Below, in pieces: positions 10,318 to 21,545 of a stretch of DNA of 64,000 bases. The DNA is taken from the NCBI GenBank assembly GCA_963281255.1, contig OY725498.1, positions 3,162,001 to 3,226,000 of the forward strand. Direction: 5' to 3'. The DNA is from Aphrocallistes beatrix. Lineage: Eukaryota > Porifera > Hexactinellida > Sceptrulophora > Aphrocallistidae. A program made the position numbers and the translations under genes. A model generated the notes under the pieces. It was not told the DNA's origin, did no database searches, and worked only from the letters and a program-made list of their open reading frames with translations. Every line of letters begins with the position of its first letter. The first letter of the stretch is position 1.

Positions 10318-11661
10318 CAGGGTGTTTCATAAGTCGTGGCCACTACCAAAATCAAAGAAAATAAACGAAAATTGTGCACGAATAGATTGTATTATTTATG
10401 AATATAATCACCATTACTCTCTATAACCTGCGCAATTCGCTTAGGCATTCCTTCAACTAAATTGTTCAGAAATTTCGGATCGATACTGGACCATGCTATT
10501 TTGAGTCTTGAAATTAGATCTTCAGTTCTGCATATTTGTCCCATTTCATCTAGCCTATCTGAAAGAATTGCCCATAGATTTTCAATAGGATTTAGGTCGG
10601 GAGAATTTCCTGGCCATTCACCTTTCTTCCAAAATCTTGGAAAGTTCTTTGAACACCATGCTTGAGTCAAATTAGCAGTGTGAGCTGGTGCACCGTCTTG
10701 CATGAACAGAAAATTTGACATGTTCTGTAGCATAGCCCTCTCACAAATACCACCTGTTTTACGCTTTCTTCGAATTGCATCAACACAGGTCCTCTTTAAA
10801 ATATGATCCCGATAGTAAGCACCATTTACAGTTTGCTTTTGAGGGACTATGTGCAGTTCCGAAACAGCAGAATGGGACATCATACCCCATACCATGACCT
10901 TCGCTGGAAATTTCACTTTGAAGACAGGCTCTAATCTTTCGCTGGTTTTGTCCCAAACGCGGTCATTTTGTGGATTAGGGGATGCAAACAACTCAAAGGG
11001 GGACTCATCCGACCACAAAACCTTTTTCCAATCATCAACAGTCCAATGCTGATGGGCTAGGGCGAAAGAGAGTCGTTTTTCTTTGATCCTGTCGGTAATC
11101 CGTGGCCTTTTTGGACGTTTGTACGACCTCGCACCGATATGGTCCTTCAAATGCCTATAAACAGTAGTTGGAGAAATAGTGTAGCCTTTTCCTCGCAGTT
11201 TCTTCGCGATTTTCCTCGTTGACTGGAGTCGTTTGCCGAGAGATTTAGCAATAACAATTTTGCTCACACGGTCTAAAATCGGCGGACGTCCAGACCGCCC
11301 CTTGGTTTCCAGTGAAACTCCCGAATTATTGGATTGTGACCATCTTCGAACCGAACGATATCCAACATTAAGCCTCTTGGCTACCTCCTTTTTAGGTAAT
11401 CCTGATTCTATCATCCCGATTGCCTTAGAACGCATGGCTAACCCGTAGTCAGACACATTCATTTTGAAAAAATGAACAAAAGGTACAAATTATCAAAAAA
11501 AACAGTAACAGGAAATAATATAAACGAAATAATGGTTGAAAATAGAGTGATTGTAATACCGCAGTAAAGCAGCATAATATGAAATAGTAATGCTCATGGT
11601 GCATTAGAAAAACAACTATTGATATAAAAAAATTTTTGGCCACGACTTATGAAACACCCTG
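10318..11661 (-). mobile_element. Complete Tc1-like element, 1344 bp
   Basis: Perfect 25-bp terminal inverted repeats beginning CAGGGTGTTTCATAAGTCGT (10318-10342 and 11637-11661), flanked by TA at 10316-10317 and 11662-11663. The other X copy at about 59430 shows the same site without the insertion. Perfect repeats and an undamaged gene suggest a recent insertion. Confidence 0.97.
10392..11462 (-). CDS. Tc1-like transposase, intact, DD37E spacing
   Basis: A 356-residue cut-and-paste transposase, usual length for Tc1-like enzymes, which would bind the element's ends and move it into TA sites. Residues about 5-60 form the paired-like helix-turn-helix region, with GRSGRPP at 55-61. A second helix-turn-helix region follows at about 65-120, and the basic KRPKRPR may act as a nuclear signal. 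The catalytic residues are D152 (LWSDES), D256 (MQDGAPAH) and E294 (NPIEN). By my count 37 residues separate D256 and E294, against 34 in classical Tc1, so this is a DD37E-type member. I chose the first ATG because it gives the full helix-turn-helix region. There is no internal stop or frameshift. Confidence 0.95.
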   Translation of the reverse strand: MNVSDYGLAMRSKAIGMIESGLPKKEVAKRLNVGYRSVRRWSQSNNSGVSLETKGRSGRPPILDRVSKIVIAKSLGKRLQSTRKIAKKLRGKGYTISPTTVYRHLKDHIGARSYKRPKRPRITDRIKEKRLSFALAHQHWTVDDWKKVLWSDESPFELFASPNPQNDRVWDKTSERLEPVFKVKFPAKVMVWGMMSHSAVSELHIVPQKQTVNGAYYRDHILKRTCVDAIRRKRKTGGICERAMLQNMSNFLFMQDGAPAHTANLTQAWCSKNFPRFWKKGEWPGNSPDLNPIENLWAILSDRLDEMGQICRTEDLISRLKIAWSSIDPKFLNNLVEGMPKRIAQVIESNGDYIHK

Positions 11662-11769
11662 TAGATGTTGCAACAAAATTATCTTAATTAATTATGCTTA
11701 CGTCATCTTGATGATACAGCCAAAATTACAATTTTAATCCTACAAACTTTATTTGATTTAAGAAAAGTA

Positions 11770-11871
11770 CCTCACAGACGGGCTAGAAGTGTGCTTCAAA
11801 ATTCCTCGGATGACATGTATTGTGTCATCATCCAAGTATTGTGGAAGCACACTTCCAGCCTGTCTGTGAGG
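11770..11871. repeat. Long imperfect hairpin, miRNA-precursor shape
   Basis: CCTCACAGACGGGCTAGAAG near the start pairs with CTTCCAGCCTGTCTGTGAGG at the end. The stem is about 45 bp with small mismatches and a short loop near TGTATTG. It could be transcribed as a microRNA-like hairpin, or be the core of a small fold-back MITE. No TA or longer duplication is obvious at its borders. Confidence 0.5.
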
Positions 11872-12184
11872 GCTTTTTATGTGTGTTTGCCCGAATTGAT
11901 TGAAAAATTGGCATGTAGGTGTCAAATGATGTGACTACGATTAAGTTCTAACATCTCAACAAAATTTTCACACCTCTACAAAAAAATGGAAAACAATTTT
12001 TCACACTTTTTCTATAGAAAATAAATGACTACACTATCGCAATAGAAATCATTGTACGACACTACAATAGATTGTCATTGTTATTAGTAATACTTCAAAG
12101 CCACAACTTATGTTTGATTTCTTAAATGTATTATAGTGTATAGCATTAAAAAAGATTATGTACATATTTTCACACCTTCATATA

Positions 12185-12723
12185 CAGGGTGGCTCATAAG
12201 TTCTGATACAAGCTTCTTTAGGTATAAAATTTTTTATACTCAAACAATCTTAGTTAATAGAGATTGTAAATTTAGAGATTGTAATTCGAATATTCTCAAT
12301 GGTTTTAGAAGATTTTTCAAGTTTAAGACCTGGAACTGTATTTTGTATGGTGAGTTTTATATTTTTTTCACATCACCAAAAATCTGATCCAAATTGCTCT
12401 CAATATGTACTGATATAAACATCTTAATATTCTACAAATTTAGAGTGTTCGATAGAAATGTGAGAGCCAATTTTTCCTAGAATTTGAAGACTCTAGAAAG
12501 ATTATTCGAAAAGCAGTGAGCCCTGATACTCGATTTTCGCTGCGTGCTAGGACACATTTTTTCGCCATAAAAATCACCATACAAAACACAGTTCCAGGTC
12601 TTAGACTCAAATCTTTTAAAGTCATTGAGAATAATCGAATTACAATTCCTAAAGACCATAATAACTAAGATTGTCTGAATATAAGAAATTTTATACCTAA
12701 TGAAGCTTGTATGAGCCACCCTG
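12185..12723. mobile_element. Fold-back MITE with long arms, 539 bp
   Basis: The ends read CAGGGTGGCTCATAAGTTCT and the near mirror image GCTTGTATGAGCCACCCTG, with TA on each side. The two halves are imperfect reverse complements for roughly 190 bp, including AAGACCTGGAACTGTATTTT and its partner. No real gene: the open frames are translations of the arms. Confidence 0.85.
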
Positions 12724-12769
12724 TACATACTTTTACACGATTTGACGAATTTTGAATAATATGCTACAG

Positions 12770-12934
12770 CAGCGGTTTTCAACCTTTTTTGACTGTGGAC
12801 CCCCTATATCAATTTTCCTATATTCTGTGGACCCCCTCCTATTAACCTTAATACAAAATTTCGAATCCTATGGACCCCCTGATATCTTCTGTGGACCACT
12901 AAGGGGTCCATGGACCCCAAGTTGGGAACCACTG
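12770..12934. mobile_element. hAT MITE, 165 bp, perfect target duplication
   Basis: CAGCGGTTTTCAACC at the left and GGGAACCACTG at the right are hAT-type ends. TGCTACAG flanks both sides (12762-12769 and 12935-12942). The inside is a run of TGGACCCCCT-type motifs. Confidence 0.92.
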
Positions 12935-13526
12935 TGCTACAGACTAGCTTCCAATGGGTGACATGGGGTTTTCAGGGGTTTAGATTTCGAATATCATATT
13001 CTCGAGCATGGCCTACTTAATATACGGCTATATATGTCACCAAGAAGGCCATAAAACGAAGAGGCCAGTTTCTTATTCTCGTTCTAGGCTAAAATATGCT
13101 TCATACAACAACAACAAATTTGACTTTGTATAAGGTATCAAGTTATGGAGAATCCAGTGGAACCTTTTTAGGTTTCCCACGTTTGTGGTTAAGTAGTTTA
13201 GGCGCCATTTAATGATGATGGTGGCATTACTTGTATTATTATATACTACGTACGTAGTACTACTAATGTACGCATGTAATGGTATACATAAAGAATGTAG
13301 AAAATGAATTACGCATACTAAATTACTAATCATATAACAGTATAGTGTTGTGCTCCAAGACAAATTAGAACCTTTCCTAAGATACTGAGAATTATCCTGC
13401 TTAGAAATAATAAACTAATTATCAGCACCCATAATTGTAGTTTTCACTTATTACATTATGCCCAAAACACAGTTAGTAATGTAACAAAAGGTAATTCAAA
13501 TTGTTTAACTAAAACTGTAATAAGTA

Positions 13527-16500
13527 TTATTTGTCATTGTTCATCTTAATCCTTTTAAATTCTTGCACTTGATCCCTTCTCTTAGTCTCACTAACATCTT
13601 CAGCTAAATTCTTCAAAAAGCAATTAGAAATGATGGAATTTACCTTCTGGCGGCCAATTATTGAGTGATTCATACAAACAAATGAATCATCCCATTCTGA
13701 TGATAGATGATATAAAACACATTGGGCCAAAGGTTTAGAAGGCAGATCTGACTCCAGAATCATTTGTTCCAAGTGGTCGAGTATTGAGAAAGCACGTTGT
13801 GTGTAGTTATTCAGGGATGATGTTGGCAACTTAAGACCGCCTTTATTTTGTTCATCAATATATGCACTCGATACAGGATCATTGCTGAGGGCTATTTTAC
13901 AAGCTTCACAATCGAAATTCTTCAATAACGACCTTGATGTACACTGCCTGAACAAAAGTACTCGTACACCCCATAATTCCCCATACAAATAGTTATAATA
14001 CTGATTTATTTAGCAAGTCAAGGTATTTAATTGGTAAGAGATACGCTTAATTTAACTTCAAATTCGAATTCTCCATATTCGAATTACTCACTTTTTAATC
14101 TTTCAACTTGTTTACACTCTCACAAGGTTAAAACTTTTTAAACTGTGCCACCTCATACCACCAATGCAATCATATACAATGGTGATCACTCGCGACATGT
14201 GGCATAGGAAAGCAAATGCTGAAAATACTTAATCTTGAAGAAGAGTAATTAAGTTGAAAACTTATAAAGTGGGTAATTTGAATGTGGAGAATTCGAATTT
14301 GAAGTCAAATTAGGTGTATCTCTTACCAATTAAATACCTTGACTCGCTAAATAAATCAGTATCATAACTATTTGTATGGGGAATTATGGGGTGTACGAAT
14401 ACTTTTGTCCAGGCAGTGTATACTCTGATACAAACGTTATTACTTCTACTGCGTCTTCGGAGAGAATTAGTGGTCAAAGTCTCCTTGAGTAATTGAATGA
14501 ACAAGATCTTGTATTGTGGTTGATTGTTCATCTGTCAAGGAAGAGGTGATTATGGTGAGTTCAATATTTTTTGATAAAAATGTTTTTAGCTTCAAGATAC
14601 TTTCCGAGCAATATACTTCATTAAGACTAACTAAAAATCTACCACCTGACATTTACCGATATTGCGAAAATCTTCGTTCAAGTAGATCAGTTTGTAACCG
14701 CCCTGTGAGAATATATTTATAGCCCTCGTTAAGTAAATCAGAACCTAAATCCGCTATTCCCCGATTTGAATTTATGAGAGCGTCAAATGTTTGTTTAGAA
14801 AGTCCAAGTTTTCCTGCCTCTATCCATTCACTCAACCAATTGGAAAACTGTCTTAAAAACTCGATTTTCCCATCACCCGCGATTAATGCGTTTCCGACTA
14901 TATTTGGGTGAAACCTTTCTTTTGCGTTTACCAACAACCACCAGTTGTAAACTAAAGATAGAAAAGAGGATGCTGTTATATCTTCGGGAAAGTATTGACG
15001 AATCGCTGCGATTGCTGTTAGATCAAAAATTGCCAAAGCAAGCGGGACAGACTGCTTATTATTGCCAGGATGTAGAACATTATATGTAACTTTTGGTGCC
15101 TTTCTCATATGACATTCGATCGCTGTATCTTTTTCATGAATGTGGTGGAATATTGACCATTGAATAGTTCCTGGGGTAGTTTTAATGGTTACATCCATCA
15201 GGGACATTTCTAAGAAAGGTACTTGGAAAAATCTATTTGCTAGGAGGTTGTTTCGAATGTTTTTGATAAGATGTACCGTATCAAATATGAGGCATGTATA
15301 TTTTTCCGGATCAGATGGATTTGTCATTGCGTTATCGCGTATTAAACAAGGATATAGACTCGTTAGATGTTTGTATGCGCTAACATTGGTGGAATGGTTG
15401 TCACAAACTACAGCTCTGATATTAAAATGTTGATTGAGCATGGATATGCAGTTGAGTATACCATCTTGAACAATATGGTGATTAATTTTTGTCAATGGGA
15501 TCGCTTTGAGTATGTAAGGTGTAGATTGTTTTAATGAGACGACCATGAAGCATAGGATGCTTTTATACATCTTAAGTTCAGAATCACATCCAAATAACTT
15601 AAGGCCATCGTATTGTACTTCTTGTTGTAAGTACATCTCATCAAGCGATAATATTACATCTTCACTGAATAATGAATTTTCTTTCAATGTAAGCAAAGCT
15701 TTACTTGTATCAATAGATTCAGATAAGGACTTTAGTTTACTCAATAGACTATAGCTAGGCAGGGGGAGAAATTTTTTTAAGTATCGATATGCTGAATTGG
15801 AAGTATATCGCATGAGAAGGGCAAATCTAAATACTGTGCTTGAATATGGGGTTCTTCCTTTTGGATTGTAAAATTGTAGTCGTACAAGCTCTCTTATCAC
15901 CTTTGTTTCGTAGATTGAATCAGAATTTCTGCAATACACAGGGAGATTTGTAAGCATATCAAGCGAGGTCAATTTATAACCTTCTGTACAACTAATGTAA
16001 TCAGGAAGGGGAATGGGACAACCTTCATAGCTAAGTTTGATGTGAAAACTACTATCAATGTGTATGTACTCTTTGACAGTTGCAATTCCAGAATATATCA
16101 CGACTCTGTATGATGTAACACTGTTGTCAGAAACATCTATTTGGAATTCACTATATTCCTTAGCGATCTTAAGGTATTTTATTACATCTGCAAATGAGCT
16201 TAGTTGAAATTTGGATTTGAAGGATTCTAACTCATCTGACTGATAGATTCGAAGTGTCGGGGTTTTTCGAGACTTATTCGGGACAGTTGCAAGATTCGAA
16301 GGGATGAAACTGGGATGAATGGTCGGGATCGGATGCATTGAATGATTAAGTGTAGATCTTGTGGAGTATTGAATGATAAATCTTTCTTCAAAATGATCAA
16401 TACAGATTACTGAATTGGTCGTGATCTGAAAATCTCGCCGATTCAAGAATTCAGCACATTTTCTTGACAAAATTGAATCAGCTGGAAATTTGAAAATAGG

Positions 16501-16560
16501 CTTTTTTGGGCCATCCTGATAGTTAGTATAACAGCCTGTAACTGAGCACTTGTTGGGCAT
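13527..16560 (-). pseudogene. P-like transposase with THAP domain, broken
   Basis: From 16560 downward, 635 codons are open. The N-terminal THAP zinc finger has C5-x4-C10 and C53-x2-H56 (CIDHF). The RNase H-like core shows D307 (LSLDEMY), D387 (VVCDNHS), the family block FDTVHLIKNIRNN near 427-439, and probable catalytic E628 (LLERRFSQYR). A TAA follows residue 635, then MSGGRFLVSL continues in the same frame to about 14467. Element 2 has RQMSGA at the matching place, so the stop most likely replaced a Gln codon. After a further frame change the MITE at 13942-14418 interrupts the gene, and the C-terminal part resumes at about 13925 with FDCEACKIALSND and ends at 13527. It would bind and cut element ends if intact; as it stands it is inactive or C-terminally truncated. 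Confidence 0.93.
13942..14418. mobile_element. M1-family MITE inserted in the P-like transposase
   Basis: A 477-bp element starting CACTGCCTGAACAAAAGTAC and ending CTTTTGTCCAGGCAGTG, with TA flanks (13940-13941, 14419-14420) and arms alike for more than 60 bp. Related copies lie at 45067, 46936, 50840 and 33120. It separates the last two coding parts of the P-like transposase. Confidence 0.92.
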
Positions 16561-17365
16561 GATGATTTATCAACAAGATATAATTCTTTAACGATAATAA
16601 TAATAATGAAGATGATAAACTGAGGGGAGAAAAAGATCATGGATTTGAGAGAATCATATATTTATAGACAGTTAATATCATTCAATGGTGGCAACACAAC
16701 CAATGGAATTTATAATTATTGCATGATGCATTGCTATGCTGACTTCTATATATTTAGACATTTGATATTACTTTCGCTTTCAAATAGTTTATGGGTTAAT
16801 ACTGGTATTATTGATTGATTGATTGAAACAATTCTAATATCATAATACAAAATAATGTTACCGTCATCATTAAATGGCGCCTAAACTACTTAACCACAAA
16901 CGTGGGAAACCTAAAAATGGTTCCACTGGATTCTCCATAACTTAATAACTTATACAAAGTCAAATTTGTTGTTGTATGAAGCATATTTTGGCCTAGAGAG
17001 AGGATTAGAAACTGGCCTCTTCGTTTTATGGCCTTCTCGGTGACATATATAGCCGTATATTAAGTAGGCCATGTCTCGAGTAAATTTGATATTTAATTTG
17101 ATTACTTTTGTTTGCAATAGATACATAAAGTAAACAAATTACAAAAATAGGCTAGAGACCAGTTTCCAACTGTTGACATGGGGTTTTTAGTGGTGTAGAT
17201 TTAGAATAAAATATTCTAGGATCCATATGAGAAATTATTCGTTAACTTTTGTTCACAAAAAAATCCAAAATAAGTTGGATAAAGTAATGCCAGGGGCCTG
17301 CAGGGCGACTCTGCGGACACATAGTGTCCGCAAGCCGCGCAGCACAAGCAAGCGAAGCGCGCTTG

Positions 17366-18764
17366 TATAATAGAAATATAATGTCATTAATAATTATATA
17401 CTTAAGTTTACTAACAAGTGAAAATATTTGCATATCTGTTTCTTGATTTATTGTTTGGTTCCTTAGCTACAGAGCTGCTAGATTCAGGAGAAGAGTCTCG
17501 TAAAGCCTAGAAAGAATTAAAATTAAAATTAAAAAAATTAGAAGTATATTTTTAACAAGCTTTGAATAAAAGAAATTAAAGATAGCAACCGTTGAACCTT
17601 ATGTATCATGGAAGAAGTATGTATAGTAGGGTAATCCTTGGATGTACACTTTTCAAATAATTACATTGATCACAAAATATTCACCATAAAATATTCAAGC
17701 AATTTGGTGGTGATTTAGTGGTCACGCATGGAAGGCTTCTCCTCGTGAATATTTATGATCTGATTTGTCGTGTTTCGCTTTAAAATTGCAAAAGTCGTAC
17801 TTCTGATGGGGTTAGTAACTAGCAACTTGATATTTGATATATTTGGGGGCGGTTTTATATCAGTACTATATAATACATTTTAAAGATTTAAAATCTTCCA
17901 AGTTGGAGACATCGGTGATAACGCATGGGACCAGCCTTCGTACTTGCAATTATTCATGGTCTCAGCTGAATTCAACAATATCTCCGAACTGGTGGATTTA
18001 GGTCAAAAAACTATTATTAGTAGATGTAAAACTGATCAAAATGTCTCAAATATAAACTTGCTCGTTTATTTACCTTAGAATTACTCCTTTTCAATTTAAA
18101 GTCCCAAACTGAGGAAAACTTAACATTATTTTGCAGGATGCCTAAGTTGAGGGACTACTAAATCATCTCCAAATTATTTGAATGATGTACATCTAAAGAT
18201 TTAGACTTTCCAATTTTTTGGGGACTCTAATTTTAAGCTAAGTTGACAGAGTAATTGTTAATAATCGCCAATTAGGTGCTCTTATGGTTAGACTTCCCAT
18301 TGCTTTGTATAAATTTAAAATTTCATAGAATTTTAACCTTGTTTTTGAGATTCTACGTGACCATCTACTCTAGATAATAATATTAAAGTAAAAATTACAC
18401 AATTTTTCTGGAATATAGGTTATTGACTGTTGTATTTCTCACACATGTTCCCTAGGGGCCACTCGTTCGACATTTTGCACAATATATAAGCAGTTTCGCT
18501 CAAGTTGTATATAGTATGATAGAGCTTATGTCCTTGCAAAAAAATCTCTTTCTGTTCATTCACATCGTTTCCAAATAGTGAAGTATGAGAGTACGAAAGT
18601 GTTCATATACTTCAACACCGCAATCGTTTGTACAGCAGTGTAATAGGGGATAAAATTTAATGCGTCTAGTTGCATTTTAGCAGATAAACAAAGCCTACAT
18701 TGGACTAAGTTTAGTATGGGAATGAACTAAATTGATAAAAATAGATACACATTTAATAATGACA
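17366..18764. repeat. Intergenic; contains repeat also found at 38.4 kb
   Basis: From about 17840 to 18240 the sequence resembles 38430-38850: GGTTTTATATCAGTACTATA, then CAATATCTCCGAACTGGTGG, then CTAAATCATCTCCAAAT. Part of it is inverted on itself (GGAGACATC and ATCTCC segments), so it may be a fold-back MITE. No gene is visible in the rest. Confidence 0.5.
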
Positions 18765-18850
18765 AACGCATTTCGCTTGCTTACAATGAGCGGCTGGCGG
18801 ACACTATGTGTCCACCGGAGGCGCCCTTTGGGCGCCTGTGCTCCCATTGA
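18765..18850 (-). mobile_element. H1 Helitron 3' fragment, minus
   Basis: A diverged reverse copy of the 3' end: TTCGCTTGCTTACAATGAGC, then GGCGGACACTATGTGTCC, then GGCGCCCTTTGGGCGCC. The element stops soon after. Confidence 0.75.
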
Positions 18851-20412
18851 TTAATTACAAGCGAGATAGCACACACACAATTTTAAGCCTCAAACAGGAC
18901 AAATCCCGTTCTCAATCTGCACTTGGGGAAGCCTACCTTGATTGAAATTAACTATATTTTACATAATAAATCCCCAAGTAAGACTTTTTGTAAATTAACT
19001 CAATTTAACCGCGACCCAAGATTACAAAATACAGTTCCATTTTCCAGGTCTTAGAGTTGAAAAAATTCAAAATTTCATAAAAAAGATACCAAAGTGAAAA
19101 CTCAGATAGTGAACACCTTATTTCGAAAACAAACTATATACTAGTATGTATATTAATTAAAATGAACCTTTGAATAATGAATACCTCGATATAGTGAACA
19201 ACAACTCGGGTTCCGAAGGTGACCCGTTTTCGTTCACAATATAGAGAGGTTTGACTGTGTCTTAATTACTATGTATCATAATAATTAAGATTTTGAAGTT
19301 TTAGGAAATTTAGAACAGTTAAATACAGTTGAACTTGCAACACGGCCATATATAATAACTAATATATCAGATTTAGCAAAAGTTATTCTTTATTTGGTTG
19401 CATTTGATCTGTTATAAGGTTGTTTGTTATAAGGTTGATTTATGTTTATAGAATTTGGTTATATATCCCCCCGCCAGGTTTGTTTTAAATGCAAAACATT
19501 ATAATAAAATTTAAGGTTTTCTAACCCGTCATGAATATATCAACTGTCTTTACACTTGGTCTTCAGATAGAAGTGTATTCCAGCATGTAGAGTAAAACTA
19601 ATTATATTATATTGAAGTTGTTGTTTTTTTGTCTAATCGATAAAGTATAGTCTGTCAAGATGAAATTGAGATTTTTAAGACTATTTAACTAATGCAAATG
19701 AATCAATAATCACTAAGTAACAATTGATTATTACTTAATATTAATCGTGTGTAAAGGCTAATATTTAAACTTTAATCATTACTCTGGTCACACAATTTCA
19801 ACGTTTTGGCTAGATTGCAATTAGGGAATCAAAAAATTCGGTTCTATCGAAACCCAAATTGGTGCAGGCTTACCCCTAGTGCACGAAGATTAGAAGAAAG
19901 TTCCAAATTCATTTGATATTTGCTTATGATGATCCGGTAGCATAGGAATATTTCTTGGATGCTTGTGATGATCCGTTATCATATGAATATTTCTTGGAAC
20001 CATGTGTGTGTACCACCTCCTCGTAATTCCTCCCTAACCGTATCATGAAATGTTTTTTTCCGAGGTGTTTGAAACGGGTTGTAATCTTTCGTATGGACAT
20101 CTGGTTTGCCATGCTTACAAGAGATCTACCACCGTTTACTTAATATTCTCGGTTTTCCAGTGCGTGATTTCCTCCTCAATATCATCATTCTGGCGCAATA
20201 TTCGCACTATACGAAAAATAGTGCTTCTTGCAACAGCTATTCTCCAATGTATTTCAGCGCCATTTGTGATACCTGCTTAAAATAACTTTAGGGAGTTTAT
20301 TTCAGTTCTATATCTTCAATAGTATCAGTCATTAAAGTATTCAACACTGAGATTGAAATTTAAGTCAGAATATCTAAAATAGACCAGACAATTGGAATAC
20401 GCAAAATAAATA
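18851..20412. other. No recognised gene; pogo-like debris
   Basis: Around 19090-19260, TAGTGAACA motifs and an end reading AATATAGAGAGGTTTGACTG look like a decayed pogo/Tigger-type MITE without a clear partner end. A small minus-strand open frame at 19924-20112 contains a degenerate tandem KKYSY-x-x-GSS peptide. I cannot assign it. Confidence 0.4.
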
Positions 20413-21081
20413 CATGGAGCCCTTGTTGTTTGTGGACTTCTCGTTCGCGGTATTGATTATTCGCGGAAAATACTCTGTGTCGAATTTAACCTTTCGCGAA
20501 TAAGTCCCTCGACTATTCTAGGTTTTATTAGTGGGATATTTCGATTAGCTTGTGTAATTAGTTATGTTAGTATCCTCAAATTAGCTCTTATTCGAGCCTA
20601 TAAGACAGCGGTGGGAAACCTGGGGCGAGACTAAATTTGATGGCCCGCGACTCTTTCAAAACACTATATTATGGGGCACGCGTGTTAGTGATTGTAATAC
20701 AAAATGGTCCCGCCTAATTTTGGTGTGAAATTGGTTTTGAAAATCAATATATTTTCGATTATCATTATATAATGATTCAATTTAATATATTTATTTTTGC
20801 TTTTATAAGCATAATAATAGTTATTACATTGCTTCCATATACTTGTAGGTTTCTAATGTCAGTTCTTGCTACGGCCAGGTGGTGTGAATGTAAAAAGAAC
20901 TGACAGATTTGGGGCCCGCGAGAGCCTCGCGGGCCCAATTGTGGTCCACTTAAGGATTAAGGTTGCCCGCCACTGCAATATGAGAACATAACCCCAGGAT
21001 TTTGCTAAACATTAGACTCACCGTTCGCGGATCACGGCAATTCTCAAGAACGTAACCCCCATGAAAGGCAAGGGATTCCTG
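20413..21081. mobile_element. pogo-type MITE interrupted by a hAT MITE
   Basis: TA CATGGAGCCCTTG at the left and CAAGGGATTCCTG TA at the right are weakly matching inverted ends. Both halves carry GTTCGCGG motifs. The hAT MITE at 20606-20975 lies between them, which leaves a host element of roughly 290 bp. Confidence 0.65.
20606..20975. mobile_element. hAT MITE, 370 bp
   Basis: CAGCGGTGGGAAACC at the left and GGTTGCCCGCCACTG at the right. The 8-bp flanks CTATAAGA and CAATATGA agree at six positions, so the duplication has aged. GGGGCCCGCGAGAGC and its mirror lie inside. Confidence 0.75.
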
Positions 21082-21545
21082 TACAACACATCAGAGGCTA
21101 AGTCTAGAGATAAAAGTGGTTCTGTGAACTATAGCCAATATACTTTTGGTTATTTGTTTTAAGGTTATAAATTAAGAAAACTAGTTGAGGTTAAAATCTA
21201 ACCGTAGAAAATGAAATATTTGAATTGTTTCAAATATAAGAAATTCTCAATTTCATCTTGACAGACTGTATAGTCAATTTTCTTTTAAGGGATGTAGCCG
21301 ACTTAAGTAAATTATTAAAAAATTGGTGGTATTTTCAAAAGTTTCCTTAAAATTGTTCAATATTTGCTTCAATATCTAGATATTTGAGCCTGAGCGGATT
21401 TTTTAATCAAAAGAATTCTGAAACCATCAATAAAATTATAGACTGAGGATAGGTCAAAACGTTTCTCTCGAGATACAACAACAACTCCAACATTGGAATG
21501 TAATTATATATAGGTTGGAAGAACAGCTCTCCTCTGCACTCCTTG
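21082..21545. other. No recognised feature
   Basis: AT-rich, no supported gene or repeat end. Confidence 0.5.

Larger units (their letters stand above)
9849..11720 (+). repeat. Repeat X, copy 1, interrupted by the Tc1 element
   Basis: About 470 bp of repeat X at 9849-10317, then the Tc1-like element, then about 60 bp more of X. The reverse complement of 59372-59848 matches over its length with scattered changes. X starts with an imperfect palindrome (CCTATATTATTATA, then GGATC/GATCC) and contains TAAATCATCATCATTACGTA and GATTGGTAACACTGGTGAAG. It has no open frame. I do not recognise the family. Confidence 0.8.
13007..17073 (-). mobile_element. P-like/THAP element 1, 4067 bp, 7-bp duplication
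   Basis: Both ends begin CATGGCCTACTTAATATACG and stay inverted repeats for about 225 bp (13007 to about 13235 and about 16845 to 17073), more than 90% alike by eye. The flanks are TCTCGAG at 13000-13006 and 17074-17080, a 7-bp duplication. CATG ends, a THAP-domain transposase and a short duplication place it with P-like elements. Drosophila P has 31-bp repeats and 8-bp duplications, so both features differ. A 477-bp MITE interrupts it. Confidence 0.93.
11872..17365 (+). mobile_element. H2 Helitron-like element expanded by nested insertions
   Basis: One H2 copy can be followed through four interruptions. It starts at the TTTG/CCCGAATTGATTG region with GGCATGTAGGTGTC, continues to 12184, resumes at 12724-12769, then at 12943-13006 (CATGGGGTTTTCAGGGG), and finally from 17081 to the 3' hairpin ending GCGCTTG before host T. 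Removing the fold-back MITE, the hAT MITE and the P-like element leaves about 0.7 kb, close to the size of the copy at 5890-6526. The extreme 5' terminus is degraded. Confidence 0.75.

Noticed and set aside
12136-12782. Overlapping open frames on both strands at 12.1-12.8 kb
   Set aside because: They lie in the long arms of a fold-back MITE, so each arm gives a mirrored translation.
17090-17240. Possible satellite DNA (130-bp units)
   Set aside because: The units occur only one to two at a time and always inside H2 elements, so they are element parts rather than a satellite array.
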